Shown piece after piece: positions 26,682 to 33,966 of a DNA stretch of 64,000 nt; positions within the stretch are counted from its first letter, which is position 1, and each line of letters begins with the position of its first letter. Made by a program: the position numbers and the translations under genes. Source of the DNA: Janthinobacterium sp. Marseille (GTDB lineage Bacteria; Pseudomonadota; Gammaproteobacteria; Burkholderiales; Burkholderiaceae_D); NCBI RefSeq assembly GCF_000013625.1, contig NC_009659.1, positions 1,364,001-1,428,000 of the forward strand. Reading direction: 5' to 3'. Under the pieces are notes generated by a model that was given only the letters and a program-made list of their open reading frames with translations, searched no databases and was not told the origin of the DNA.

Positions 26682-26737
26682 GTAGCGGCCTGCCGACCAA
26701 TCATCACATTCCCTATAACAAGCAAGGAGACATAAGC

Positions 26738-27814
26738 ATGGGTACTTTCATACGTAATGCCTGGTATGTGGCGGCGTGGAGCAAGGAGGTCGGGCGTCAG
26801 TATTTAACGCGCCGCATCCTGGGCGAGCCGGTGCTGATGTATCGGAAGGAAGATGGCTCGCCGGTCGCGCTGCTGGATCGCTGCCCGCACAAGCTGGCAC
26901 CGCTGTCGCTGGGCGAACTCAAAGGCGACATCGTTGAATGCGGTTATCACGGCTTGCAGTTTGATTGCAGCGGTACTTGTGTACGCGTACCCGGCCAGCC
27001 ACAGATTCCACCCACAGCACAGGTCAAAAGTTTCCCTCTGGTAGAACGTTACAACGCAGTCTGGATCTGGATGGGGGAAGCGACGCTGGCGAACCCGGAC
27101 GATATCGTCGAAGTAGAGCGTTACCAGATGCCGGGCTGGGACTTGATTGATGGGCAGTACCTGCACTTCAAGAGCAATTACCTGAATATCACAGACAATC
27201 TCGTCGATCCCGCGCATACCACTTATGTGCATAAAAACACCATAGGCAATGCCGCCGGTGAAAACGTCGCGGTCAAAGTGGAGCAGGGTGACAATCATGT
27301 GCTGGCGTATCGCTGGATAGAAAATGCCGAGCCGATCCCACTGGCAAAAAAAATGGGCGACTTCAAAGGCCTGACCGATCGCTGGCAGTACTACTACCTG
27401 CTCATGCCATCGATTTCATACGTGGATTTCGGTACGGTGGATGCCGGTATCGAGCGTAGCGAAGAGAATAAGAATCGTGGCCTGCGTTCCTTCTCCTATA
27501 ACTTCCTGACGCCCGAAACAGAAAACACCACCCATTACTTCTGGTTGCATGTGCGCAACTACCAGACTGGCAAGGCGGATATCGATGCCGATGTCACCAA
27601 GCTAATGACGCTGACCTTTGAAGAAGACATGGCGATACTCGCCGCCGTGCAGCAGGCGCAGGACGAAACCGGCGTACGGGAATACGTACGCCTGGGAATC
27701 GACAATGCACCGGCACGCATACGGAAGATGGTGGATAAGCGCATCGCCGCTGAACAGCTTGCGGCAGAAAGGAATGTACCTGTCGCGCGGGCAGAGCTGC
27801 AAGTCGCGGGATAG
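26738..27814 (+). CDS. Rieske non-heme iron oxygenase, VanA-like
   Basis: Oxygenase of 358 aa, probably an aryl O-demethylase or ring/side-chain hydroxylase. The Rieske cluster ligands are in DRCPHKLAPLS and VECGYHGLQFD (residues ~46-69). The mononuclear iron site is NLVDPAHTTYVHKNT (residues ~152-166, Asp and two His). Length and short C-terminal domain fit the VanA / dicamba demethylase group rather than large dioxygenase alpha subunits. The ATG at 26738 follows AAGGAG; the frame runs back into the reductase gene without relevance. The substrate is not assignable; no vanillate-pathway genes are nearby. Confidence 0.9.
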   Translation: MGTFIRNAWYVAAWSKEVGRQYLTRRILGEPVLMYRKEDGSPVALLDRCPHKLAPLSLGELKGDIVECGYHGLQFDCSGTCVRVPGQPQIPPTAQVKSFPLVERYNAVWIWMGEATLANPDDIVEVERYQMPGWDLIDGQYLHFKSNYLNITDNLVDPAHTTYVHKNTIGNAAGENVAVKVEQGDNHVLAYRWIENAEPIPLAKKMGDFKGLTDRWQYYYLLMPSISYVDFGTVDAGIERSEENKNRGLRSFSYNFLTPETENTTHYFWLHVRNYQTGKADIDADVTKLMTLTFEEDMAILAAVQQAQDETGVREYVRLGIDNAPARIRKMVDKRIAAEQLAAERNVPVARAELQVAG

Positions 27815-27861
27815 ATCGTAGTCAGCAAATTCAATAACATTATTTAAACGGAGGCATGCAT

Positions 27862-28878
27862 ATGGAATTTTCTATCGGCTGCAATGGTCGCGGCGCACAA
27901 CACATCCCGGGCAAGGTCGTCAGCGTGGATGAGCAGTTCAGGTTAATTAAAAGCACAGGTGTTTTCGATCACTTCGATCGCATGCCGCAACCGGGGCTGG
28001 AACGGGAATATATAGCTGCGGCGAATAAATACGACCTGCCTATCCGCACCGGTTTATGGTCGTATACCGCCGGACGCGATGAAGCAGTACTCGAAAAGAA
28101 CTTGCGCCTGTGCAAGGAAGCCGGTGCCGAGTGCCACAACATCATGCTCTACACCCGGCATGCAAAAGGGCATGTAGTCACAGATCAGGAAGTGGTCGAT
28201 TTCTATATGCACGCTTATGCCTTGGGTGAAAAAATCGGTATCGTGATTGGCTTCGAAGTGCACATTTATATGTGGACCGAAGATTTCCGGCGCGTCACAC
28301 GTGTCGCCGACATGGTGCGCTCACGCGGCGTGCCTTTCAACTTCGTGCTCGACCACAGTCACGTGCTGTTGAAGGTCGATAACCTGGAAGAGCAGGACGT
28401 CAGCGGCATTCGGGAAGACGTGGAAAAAGGCCTGTGCATCATCGACCCGTATGAACCGGGTAATGTGCTGGACGACTGGATTGCGCAAAACATGACCGTA
28501 TGGCTGCAAATCCGTCCTGTCTCTCCGAATGGCCCGCGGAATCAATGGCAACTAAACCCAAGCGATACGTATGGTCGTGCCTGCCAGTATCCATTCTTTA
28601 AACCCAAGCCGGGTGAATGGCATTCGCCATGGCATGCCTACCGGGTCGAGCCCTGCAAGGAAGTGGTACGCCGTGTCCTGCGACAGCACCGTGACCAGCC
28701 AAACAGCCCGCTGCGCTGGATCACTACCGACATGATAGACATGCCTGATTACGGTGGTGGCTGCAAGTATTCGCTGCTCGAGCATAACGTCGCGATTGCC
28801 GAATGGTTCAGGCAAACCTGGGAAGATATCAAAGCTGAAAAGACCAGCGGCATACCGGCGGAGGCGCGTAAGAGATAA
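27862..28878 (+). CDS. Xylose isomerase-like TIM-barrel protein of unknown function
   Basis: A 338-aa protein resembling the sugar-phosphate isomerase/epimerase (AP endonuclease 2-like) TIM-barrel superfamily. Candidate metal ligands occur in GFEVHIYMW (~residue 130), NFVLDHSHVL (~165) and RWITTDMIDMPDYGGG (~290). No signal peptide. The ATG at 27862 is six bases after GGAGG, so the ATG at 27856 is too close to be used. It is third in the Rieske operon and followed by a terminator, so it probably acts on the oxygenation product or a related intermediate. The reaction is unknown. Confidence 0.75.
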   Translation: MEFSIGCNGRGAQHIPGKVVSVDEQFRLIKSTGVFDHFDRMPQPGLEREYIAAANKYDLPIRTGLWSYTAGRDEAVLEKNLRLCKEAGAECHNIMLYTRHAKGHVVTDQEVVDFYMHAYALGEKIGIVIGFEVHIYMWTEDFRRVTRVADMVRSRGVPFNFVLDHSHVLLKVDNLEEQDVSGIREDVEKGLCIIDPYEPGNVLDDWIAQNMTVWLQIRPVSPNGPRNQWQLNPSDTYGRACQYPFFKPKPGEWHSPWHAYRVEPCKEVVRRVLRQHRDQPNSPLRWITTDMIDMPDYGGGCKYSLLEHNVAIAEWFRQTWEDIKAEKTSGIPAEARKR

Positions 28879-28888
28879 GCATCATCAG

Positions 28889-28930
28889 GCCGCACTCTTT
28901 GCAAAAAATGTAAGAGTGCGGCTGGTTTTT
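28889..28930 (+). terminator. Terminator of the Rieske operon
   Basis: An 11-bp perfect stem GCCGCACTCTT/AAGAGTGCGGC (28889-28899, 28912-28922) followed by TGGT5, 10 bp after the TIM-barrel stop. Confidence 0.82.
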
Positions 28931-28948
28931 CCGCAATCCGCACAATAC

Positions 28949-28962
28949 TTGATCGATATCAA
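28949..28962. promoter_or_regulatory. FNR/ANR-type site upstream of ompW
   Basis: TTGATCGATATCAA matches the FNR consensus TTGAT-N4-ATCAA at every defined base. It lies 60 bp upstream of the ompW ATG. OmpW is FNR-activated in E. coli; oxygen control here is inferred. Confidence 0.7.
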
Positions 28963-29021
28963 ATACCCGAAATGGCGTAGCGGTAACGTAGACACGTTCC
29001 CATTAAACCAAGAAGGTAATC

Positions 29022-29642
29022 ATGAAAAAATCAGTATTGGCCATCGCCCTGTGCTCTTTGGCAGCCCTCAGTTCACAAGCATTCGCGCAGCAAACACAAG
29101 AAGGTTCATGGCTGGTACGTGTCCGCGCCGTCAACCTTGATCCGGCGAACAAGTCTGATCCAATAGGCGGCGTTGGTGCATCTGATCGCCTCACCATCAA
29201 TTCCAAAGTCATTCCGGAACTCGACATCAGCTACTTCTTCACGCCTAACTGGGCGACAGAGCTGGTGCTGACATATCCGCAAAAACAAAAAGTATCGCTG
29301 GACGGTACACAGATCGGTACCTTCAAACACCTGCCGCCTACGCTGACGTTGCAATACCACTTCACACCTGAAAAAACGATCAGCCCCTATGTAGGTGCCG
29401 GTATCAACTACACCCGCATCTCCAGCGTTGATTTACTCAATGGCGCAGCGACTTTGGAAAAGAGCAGCGTTGGCTTGGCCTTGCAGGCAGGTGTTGATTT
29501 CAAGATTGATAAAAACTGGTCGATTAACCTTGACGTAAAAAAAGTACAGATCCGGAGTGATGTGAATACTGCTGCCGGGCAGTTGAGTGCGGTGAAGGTT
29601 GATCCTTGGCTGGTGGGCGTGGGTGTCGGTTATCGCTTCTAA
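29022..29642 (+). CDS. ompW: OmpW-family outer-membrane protein
   Basis: Small eight-stranded beta-barrel porin of 206 aa that conducts small hydrophobic molecules across the outer membrane. The signal peptide MKKSVLAIALCSLAALSSQAFA is cleaved near residue 22. Then come GSWLVRVRAVNLDP, ELDISYFFTPNWATELVLTYP, LPPTLTLQYHF and PYVGAGINYT, all OmpW hallmarks, and a C-terminal GVGVGYRF with the final Phe needed for barrel insertion. Ribosome site AAGAAGG. A consensus FNR box precedes it. It follows the Rieske operon but is separated by a terminator. Confidence 0.95.
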   Translation: MKKSVLAIALCSLAALSSQAFAQQTQEGSWLVRVRAVNLDPANKSDPIGGVGASDRLTINSKVIPELDISYFFTPNWATELVLTYPQKQKVSLDGTQIGTFKHLPPTLTLQYHFTPEKTISPYVGAGINYTRISSVDLLNGAATLEKSSVGLALQAGVDFKIDKNWSINLDVKKVQIRSDVNTAAGQLSAVKVDPWLVGVGVGYRF

Positions 29643-29683
29643 AGCATGGGAGTGGCTGGTATTGAACCGGCTCTCATTCAATG

Positions 29684-29716
29684 AAAAGGCTTACCGGTAA
29701 AACGTAAGCCTTTTTT
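29684..29716 (+). terminator. Terminator of ompW
   Basis: Stem GGCTTAC/GTAAGCC (29688-29694, 29704-29710) extended by AA/TT, followed by six Ts. Confidence 0.82.
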
Positions 29717-29820
29717 CTTGTGATATCTGGGATGCAGACTGTACGCCATATATATGGGATGGTTTTATTGCAACAAATCTCTTATAAGTGACGAACCAAA
29801 AATCACGAGAAATTTGACAG

Positions 29821-30393
29821 ATGAAAACGCTGTATGAGGTGCTTGGATTAAGCAATCAGGCGATGCAACCTGAAATCGAACAAGCGTATAACGCCAACCT
29901 TGCACTGCTGGCTAGGGAGTCCACGAGTCTAAGCACGGAAGAGCGGGATATCCGCGAAAAAGTAATCCGCGAGGCTTACGCGATCCTCTCGTCGCCGAAT
30001 CGCCGCTCCGCCTACGACGAGAAATTGAGGAATAAGACCAGGGTGACTGAGCTTGTAGTCGAAAGCTCGCCATTTCCATGGATGAGGATAGTCGCTGCGC
30101 TGCTGCTGGTAGTCGGTTGCCTTTACGTGTACCAGGTGCAGGCGGATAAAGCCGAAGTAGAGCTGGCTACACAGGAAGCAAAGAAAGCCGAGGCGGAAGC
30201 GGAACGCGCTGAGCAACTGGCTTTGGTCGAGCAGGCGCGACTTGAGCAGCAGAAGTTGCAAGAGCAAAGGGCGCTACAGGCGAAGCAGGATTCCGAGATT
30301 GCACAAGTCCGGCGCGACGAACGATTGAGGCTGGAACGTCTGCAAAAGGTTGATGTGCAAGCGACACAGGAAAAAGTCGCTGCGCCGCGTTAA
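29821..30393 (+). CDS. J-domain-like membrane protein lacking HPD
   Basis: A 190-aa protein with three parts. Residues 1-65 resemble a DnaJ domain (TLYEVLGLSNQAMQPEIEQAY, IREAYAILSSPNRRSAYDEKL). The catalytic His-Pro-Asp between helices II and III, needed to stimulate Hsp70, is absent. A single transmembrane helix follows (residues ~90-107, IVAALLLVVGCLYVYQV). Then comes an Ala/Glu/Gln/Arg-rich coiled coil to the C-terminus (~110-180). It may be an adaptor rather than an active cochaperone. It stands alone between ompW and a convergent redox operon; no function is assigned. Confidence 0.8.
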   Translation: MKTLYEVLGLSNQAMQPEIEQAYNANLALLARESTSLSTEERDIREKVIREAYAILSSPNRRSAYDEKLRNKTRVTELVVESSPFPWMRIVAALLLVVGCLYVYQVQADKAEVELATQEAKKAEAEAERAEQLALVEQARLEQQKLQEQRALQAKQDSEIAQVRRDERLRLERLQKVDVQATQEKVAAPR

Positions 30394-30426
30394 GTCATAA
30401 AGCCTATTACTCGAAATCAGAAAACA

Positions 30427-30460
30427 GCAAGGGCAAGACCTGGTCTTGCCCTTGCGTATA
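30427..30460. terminator. Hairpin terminator between the J-like gene and tlpA
   Basis: Long GC-rich inverted repeat CAAGGGCAAGACC/GGTCTTGCCCTTG (30428-30454) between convergent genes. The T-run is poor (GTATATTT), so efficiency is uncertain. Confidence 0.6.
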
Positions 30461-30477
30461 TTTCCTCAACTGGCCAC

Positions 30478-31536
30478 TTACTTCTGTTGCACGGCCTGTT
30501 TCAGACCGGTATCGTCCGGTCCCAGTACCCGCGTGATGCGATTGTTGGCATCAATCAGGACCACGGTTGGAATGTCCCTGACCTGGAATGCCTGGAACAA
30601 TCTGCCGCTCGCATCCAGCACCAAAGGCAGCGTCACTTTCTCTGCTTTTTGATAATCGCGCAAATCCTGTTCATTCGCCCATAGTCCGGACGCTATCGCC
30701 ACCCACTCGATCTTGCTGTTTTTCGCTAACTCTTCACTCTCCAGTCGCACGCGACGGCAGGCTTGTGCCACCGCAGGGCGGCTCTTTGCCAGATACGATT
30801 CACACCAGGGAGCGGTGAATACCAGTGCACGTGCCTTGCCGTTTGCGAGTGCAAGCGTTTTGCCATCCAGGGTCGTTACATTGAGGTCGCTGACGGTATC
30901 GCCAGCTTTGAAAACCGCTTGCTGGAATGGCTTGGCGCCTGAACGGCGGGCGGTATCGGGAGCGGTCGCACCACCCAGCACTTTGGCGAGTGCGGCGTGG
31001 AATTTATCGTCTTCCAGATGGCCGATATGCGCAATGCGTCCATCCTTGTCTATCAATACATGCGTCGGGGTCACACGGATATTGAAGGACCGCGCCAGAC
31101 TTCCATCGTCGATGACGATGGGCATGTGCATGGGTATCTTCTTTTTATATTCCTGTATTGCAGCTTCGTTGTCGCTGAAGCCGGCATTGATCGCGATGAC
31201 CTTGATGCGCTTGCCTTCTTCCTGATAAACACGTTCAAAAGCAGGCATTTGCTCGCGGCAAGGAATGCACCAGGTGGCCCAGAATTTCAGGTACACCGGC
31301 TGTTTGCCATAGATAGCCCCAAGATCTATTTGCTTGCCATCGATAGTCTTGAGTTTGACGTAGGGGCCCGGCGCACCTATCAGTGACTGGCCGGCGCTGA
31401 GCGCACGACTCTCGCCTTCGTTGACGACTGCCGGCTTTGCGCCATCTGCCGCATGTGCTGTAGTGAATATCCCGGCGCACGTGACCAGGATTAAAAGCTG
31501 CCCAAGGACTACTTTGCAGTGTTTGATTCGCATCAT
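30478..31536 (-). CDS. TlpA-like periplasmic protein with two thioredoxin domains
   Basis: Exported thiol-redox protein of 352 aa. The signal peptide covers residues ~1-29 (LLILVTCAGIFTTAHA). Domain 1 (~60-195) is a TlpA/ResA-type thioredoxin with active site FWATWCIPCREQMP and cis-Pro VTPTH. Domain 2 (~215-350) keeps the fold (LVFTAPWCESYLAKSRPA, cis-Pro DIPTV), but the second cysteine is replaced by Tyr (CESY), so it cannot do standard dithiol exchange. It is last of five minus-strand genes and starts on the azoR-like stop (ATGA at 31533-31536). Confidence 0.85.
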   Translation of the reverse strand: MMRIKHCKVVLGQLLILVTCAGIFTTAHAADGAKPAVVNEGESRALSAGQSLIGAPGPYVKLKTIDGKQIDLGAIYGKQPVYLKFWATWCIPCREQMPAFERVYQEEGKRIKVIAINAGFSDNEAAIQEYKKKIPMHMPIVIDDGSLARSFNIRVTPTHVLIDKDGRIAHIGHLEDDKFHAALAKVLGGATAPDTARRSGAKPFQQAVFKAGDTVSDLNVTTLDGKTLALANGKARALVFTAPWCESYLAKSRPAVAQACRRVRLESEELAKNSKIEWVAIASGLWANEQDLRDYQKAEKVTLPLVLDASGRLFQAFQVRDIPTVVLIDANNRITRVLGPDDTGLKQAVQQK

Positions 31537-32138
31537 GTAAGAGCCTTCGATAGTTTTTCTGACATGGGCAGGCGCACTTCGGAAATTGCCTGCGCTACCG
31601 CTTCAGGACCGAATACCAAGCCTTGCAGGGGGAAGAAGTGGATGTCGCTGATACCTATCGAGGCCAGTGCATAGCGCAGGTAAGGCGTCAGGAAGTCTTC
31701 CTGCTTCGCCCGTTCCCCGGCAAAGAAGCCGCCCGAACTGACCAGCACAAAGGTAGGACGGTCTTTCATCAGGCCAACCTTGCCTTGCGGTGTAGCGGCG
31801 AAGCTGCGATGGATGCGGATGACATGATCCAGCCAGAGTTTCAGCGCGGCAGGAATCGTGAAGTTGTGCATGGGTGTGACAATGAACAGTACATCGTGCT
31901 GTTCCAGTTCGACGATCAACTGTTCTGACTGCTGTAGTTCGTCGGCATCGTGTGCGGCGTTCGATGTGATCGCCAATGCATAGTCACGGCCTATCGGTGG
32001 CAGCGGTGCCTGTAGCAGATCGCGTTCGGTAATGTGAGCATCCGTGATGCCGGCCGCAGCCAGCGTTTCCCTGGCCAGGCGATAGCCGTGGCTGGCGTCG
32101 CTGTGCGGGCCGCAATTCAATAACAAAATACGATTCAT
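31533..32138 (-). CDS. FMN-dependent NADH:quinone oxidoreductase / azoreductase-like flavodoxin-fold protein
   Basis: A 201-aa flavodoxin-fold reductase, likely reducing quinones or azo compounds by two electrons. Landmarks: ILLLNCGPHSDASHGYRLA at the N-terminus, IVTPMHNFTIPAALKLWLDHVIR (residues ~92-114) which closely resembles the AzoR flavin/dimer segment, and VSSGGFF near 142. The start at 32138 follows AGGGA and opens the beta-1 strand. It is co-directional with the GNAT gene (10-bp gap) and overlaps the TlpA-like gene by 4 nt. Confidence 0.82.
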   Translation of the reverse strand: MNRILLLNCGPHSDASHGYRLARETLAAAGITDAHITERDLLQAPLPPIGRDYALAITSNAAHDADELQQSEQLIVELEQHDVLFIVTPMHNFTIPAALKLWLDHVIRIHRSFAATPQGKVGLMKDRPTFVLVSSGGFFAGERAKQEDFLTPYLRYALASIGISDIHFFPLQGLVFGPEAVAQAISEVRLPMSEKLSKALT

Positions 32139-32148
32139 GTCATCCCTA

Positions 32149-32583
32149 TTAAAGCGTTTCGACAAAGTGCATGCCACGTGCCAGCAAGCCCTGGCGGAAG
32201 TAAAAGCGTTGCGCCAGTGCCATGTGCAGGCCGGTATCCAAAACGAAGTTCTTGCAGCCCATTAGTGCAGCCTGTTGGCGTGCTGATTGCAATAACAATT
32301 CACCGATGCCGGAGCGATGCAATTTACCGGTCACCACCAGGTCATCAACATAAACGAAGCGGCTGTAGATCGTGCTTTCCACTTCGCGGTAACCGGCGAG
32401 TCCGACGATGCTGCCATTGCGCCATGCCGCCAGCAAGCGATAGCCTTGCGCGTACTGGCGTTTGATTTGCTCTACATAGGTTGTGCTATCCGTCAGATGC
32501 GGTCGCAGTTCCTGCATGACCGGGAACGATGCCGCCAGCTCGGCATCCGTTTCGATATGCCGGATTTCTGTTTCAGCTTGCAT
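32149..32583 (-). CDS. GNAT-family N-acetyltransferase
   Basis: A 144-aa acetyltransferase-like protein. The acetyl-CoA fold is recognisable from VGLAGYREVESTIY (beta strands 3-4), VYVDDLVVTGKLHRSGIGELLLQSA (motif A with R/Q-x-x-G-x-G/A as HRSGIG, residues ~80-103) and FYFRQGLLARGMHFVE at the end. The target is unknown. The ATG at 32583 follows GGAGAAG. It lies inside the five-gene redox operon, 14 bp after the NmrA-like gene. Confidence 0.85.
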   Translation of the reverse strand: MQAETEIRHIETDAELAASFPVMQELRPHLTDSTTYVEQIKRQYAQGYRLLAAWRNGSIVGLAGYREVESTIYSRFVYVDDLVVTGKLHRSGIGELLLQSARQQAALMGCKNFVLDTGLHMALAQRFYFRQGLLARGMHFVETL

Positions 32584-32597
32584 ATACTTCTCCAAAA

Positions 32598-33353
32598 TTA
32601 TTGTGCTGCCTGCGACTTGCTCAGCCATGCGGCAAAGCCGGTGGTGGCGATGCGTGCTTCACCTGTCGGCGTCAGTGATTGATCGTTGATTTGTGCGCCG
32701 TAGTAGGCAGCTTTCGGATCGGTGACGACAACACGTTTGTCACCGAGCGCGTCCAGGTAACGTTTCATCAACTCCGCGAGACCGACCTTTTCCGGGCCGG
32801 CGGCATCGAAGCTGCCATTGATCGGCTGTTCCAGTGCTGTATCCGTCACGATGGCGGCAATGTCATCGGATGAGATAGGTTGCACATGCGCCGGCGACAG
32901 GCGGATTTCGTTACCGACTGTACCGAATTGCGCGATACCGGCGAGGAATTCAAAGAATTGGGTCGCGCGCACGATGGTGTAAGGCACGCCGGATTGCTTG
33001 ATCAGCTTTTCCTGTGCCATCTTGGCACGGAAGTAGCCGCTTTCCAGCATGCGGTCAGTGCCGACGACCGATAAGGCGATATGGTGTTTGACGCCTGCCG
33101 CCGCTTCCGCCGCCAGCAGATTGCGACCGGAAGTTTCAAAGAAGTCGAGCACAGCCTGGTCTTCGAAGGAAGGGGAGTTGCTCAGGTCGATGACGACTTG
33201 TGCACCCTTGACCGCTTCGCTCAGGCCTTCGCCGGTGATGGTGTTGATGCCATTGCTTGGCGATCCAACCAGGACTTCATAGCCGAGCTGCCGCAAGTTG
33301 GTGACGACTTTGGAGCCGATCAGGCCGCTGCCGCCGATTACCAGGATTTTCAT
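32598..33353 (-). CDS. NmrA-like NAD(P)-binding protein
   Basis: Atypical short-chain dehydrogenase of 251 aa. The N-terminal Rossmann motif GGSGLIGSKVV (residues 7-17) is intact, as are the central ALSVVGTDRMLESGYFRAKMAQE and YTIVRATQFFEF, typical of NmrA/SDR-a proteins. The group includes quinone reductases (QorB-like) and redox sensors; activity here is not assignable. It is second in the operon with an AhpD-like protein ahead and GNAT, AzoR-like and TlpA-like genes behind. AAGGT lies upstream of the ATG. Confidence 0.87.
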   Translation of the reverse strand: MKILVIGGSGLIGSKVVTNLRQLGYEVLVGSPSNGINTITGEGLSEAVKGAQVVIDLSNSPSFEDQAVLDFFETSGRNLLAAEAAAGVKHHIALSVVGTDRMLESGYFRAKMAQEKLIKQSGVPYTIVRATQFFEFLAGIAQFGTVGNEIRLSPAHVQPISSDDIAAIVTDTALEQPINGSFDAAGPEKVGLAELMKRYLDALGDKRVVVTDPKAAYYGAQINDQSLTPTGEARIATTGFAAWLSKSQAAQ

Positions 33354-33417
33354 ATAAACCTTTCTGTGCCGCCCGCCGCAAATGCGGGTCGGTGTATTCA
33401 GTTGTTATTTCTGCAGA

Positions 33418-33855
33418 TTAAACCGGCATCTTGCGGAAGGCGATGGAGAAGCGATTCCAGCTATTGATGGATGTAATCAACAGGGTCAGTTCTACCAGTT
33501 CTGCATCAGTAAAGTGTGGGCGGACGATTTCCCATACTGCATCCGGCACGTGGGTTTGTGCAACCAGGGTCAGCGATTCCGTCCATTCGAGGGCGGCACG
33601 TTCTTTCTCACTGAAGAAAGGGGCTTCGCGCCATGCAGCCACGGTTGCCAAACGGCGATCCGTTTCACCGGCTTTACGGGCATCGGTCGAGTGCATATCG
33701 AGGCAGAATGCACAGCCGTTGATCTGCGAGGCGCGCAGGCGGACCAGTTCCTTGAGCAGGATGTCCAGTGTGCCTTTGGCAATCTGGTTTTCCACACCCA
33801 TCATGGCGCGGATTGCATCTTTGTCGGTAGCGAGGAAGTCGAGACGGGTTTGCAT
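33418..33855 (-). CDS. AhpD-like carboxymuconolactone decarboxylase family protein
   Basis: A 145-aa all-helical protein with the alkylhydroperoxidase core: ELVRLRASQINGCAFCLDMHSTDARKAGE (residues ~37-65) supplies the CxxC redox pair and proton-relay His. The C-terminal LVELTLLITSINSWNRFSIAF is also characteristic. It likely reduces peroxides or has a related redox role. It is first gene of the five-gene minus-strand operon, divergent from the MocR regulator with a 111-bp gap. Confidence 0.9.
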   Translation of the reverse strand: MQTRLDFLATDKDAIRAMMGVENQIAKGTLDILLKELVRLRASQINGCAFCLDMHSTDARKAGETDRRLATVAAWREAPFFSEKERAALEWTESLTLVAQTHVPDAVWEIVRPHFTDAELVELTLLITSINSWNRFSIAFRKMPV

Positions 33856-33966
33856 GTGAAGCTCCTTGTTTGGGTAAGTCGGTTAAAAATCGTGTTTCCT
33901 TGATGTGTAGTATGCGAATATCATGGCCGTGTTAGAAGGGCCAAGAAATACAAAAAGGACTAGTCC

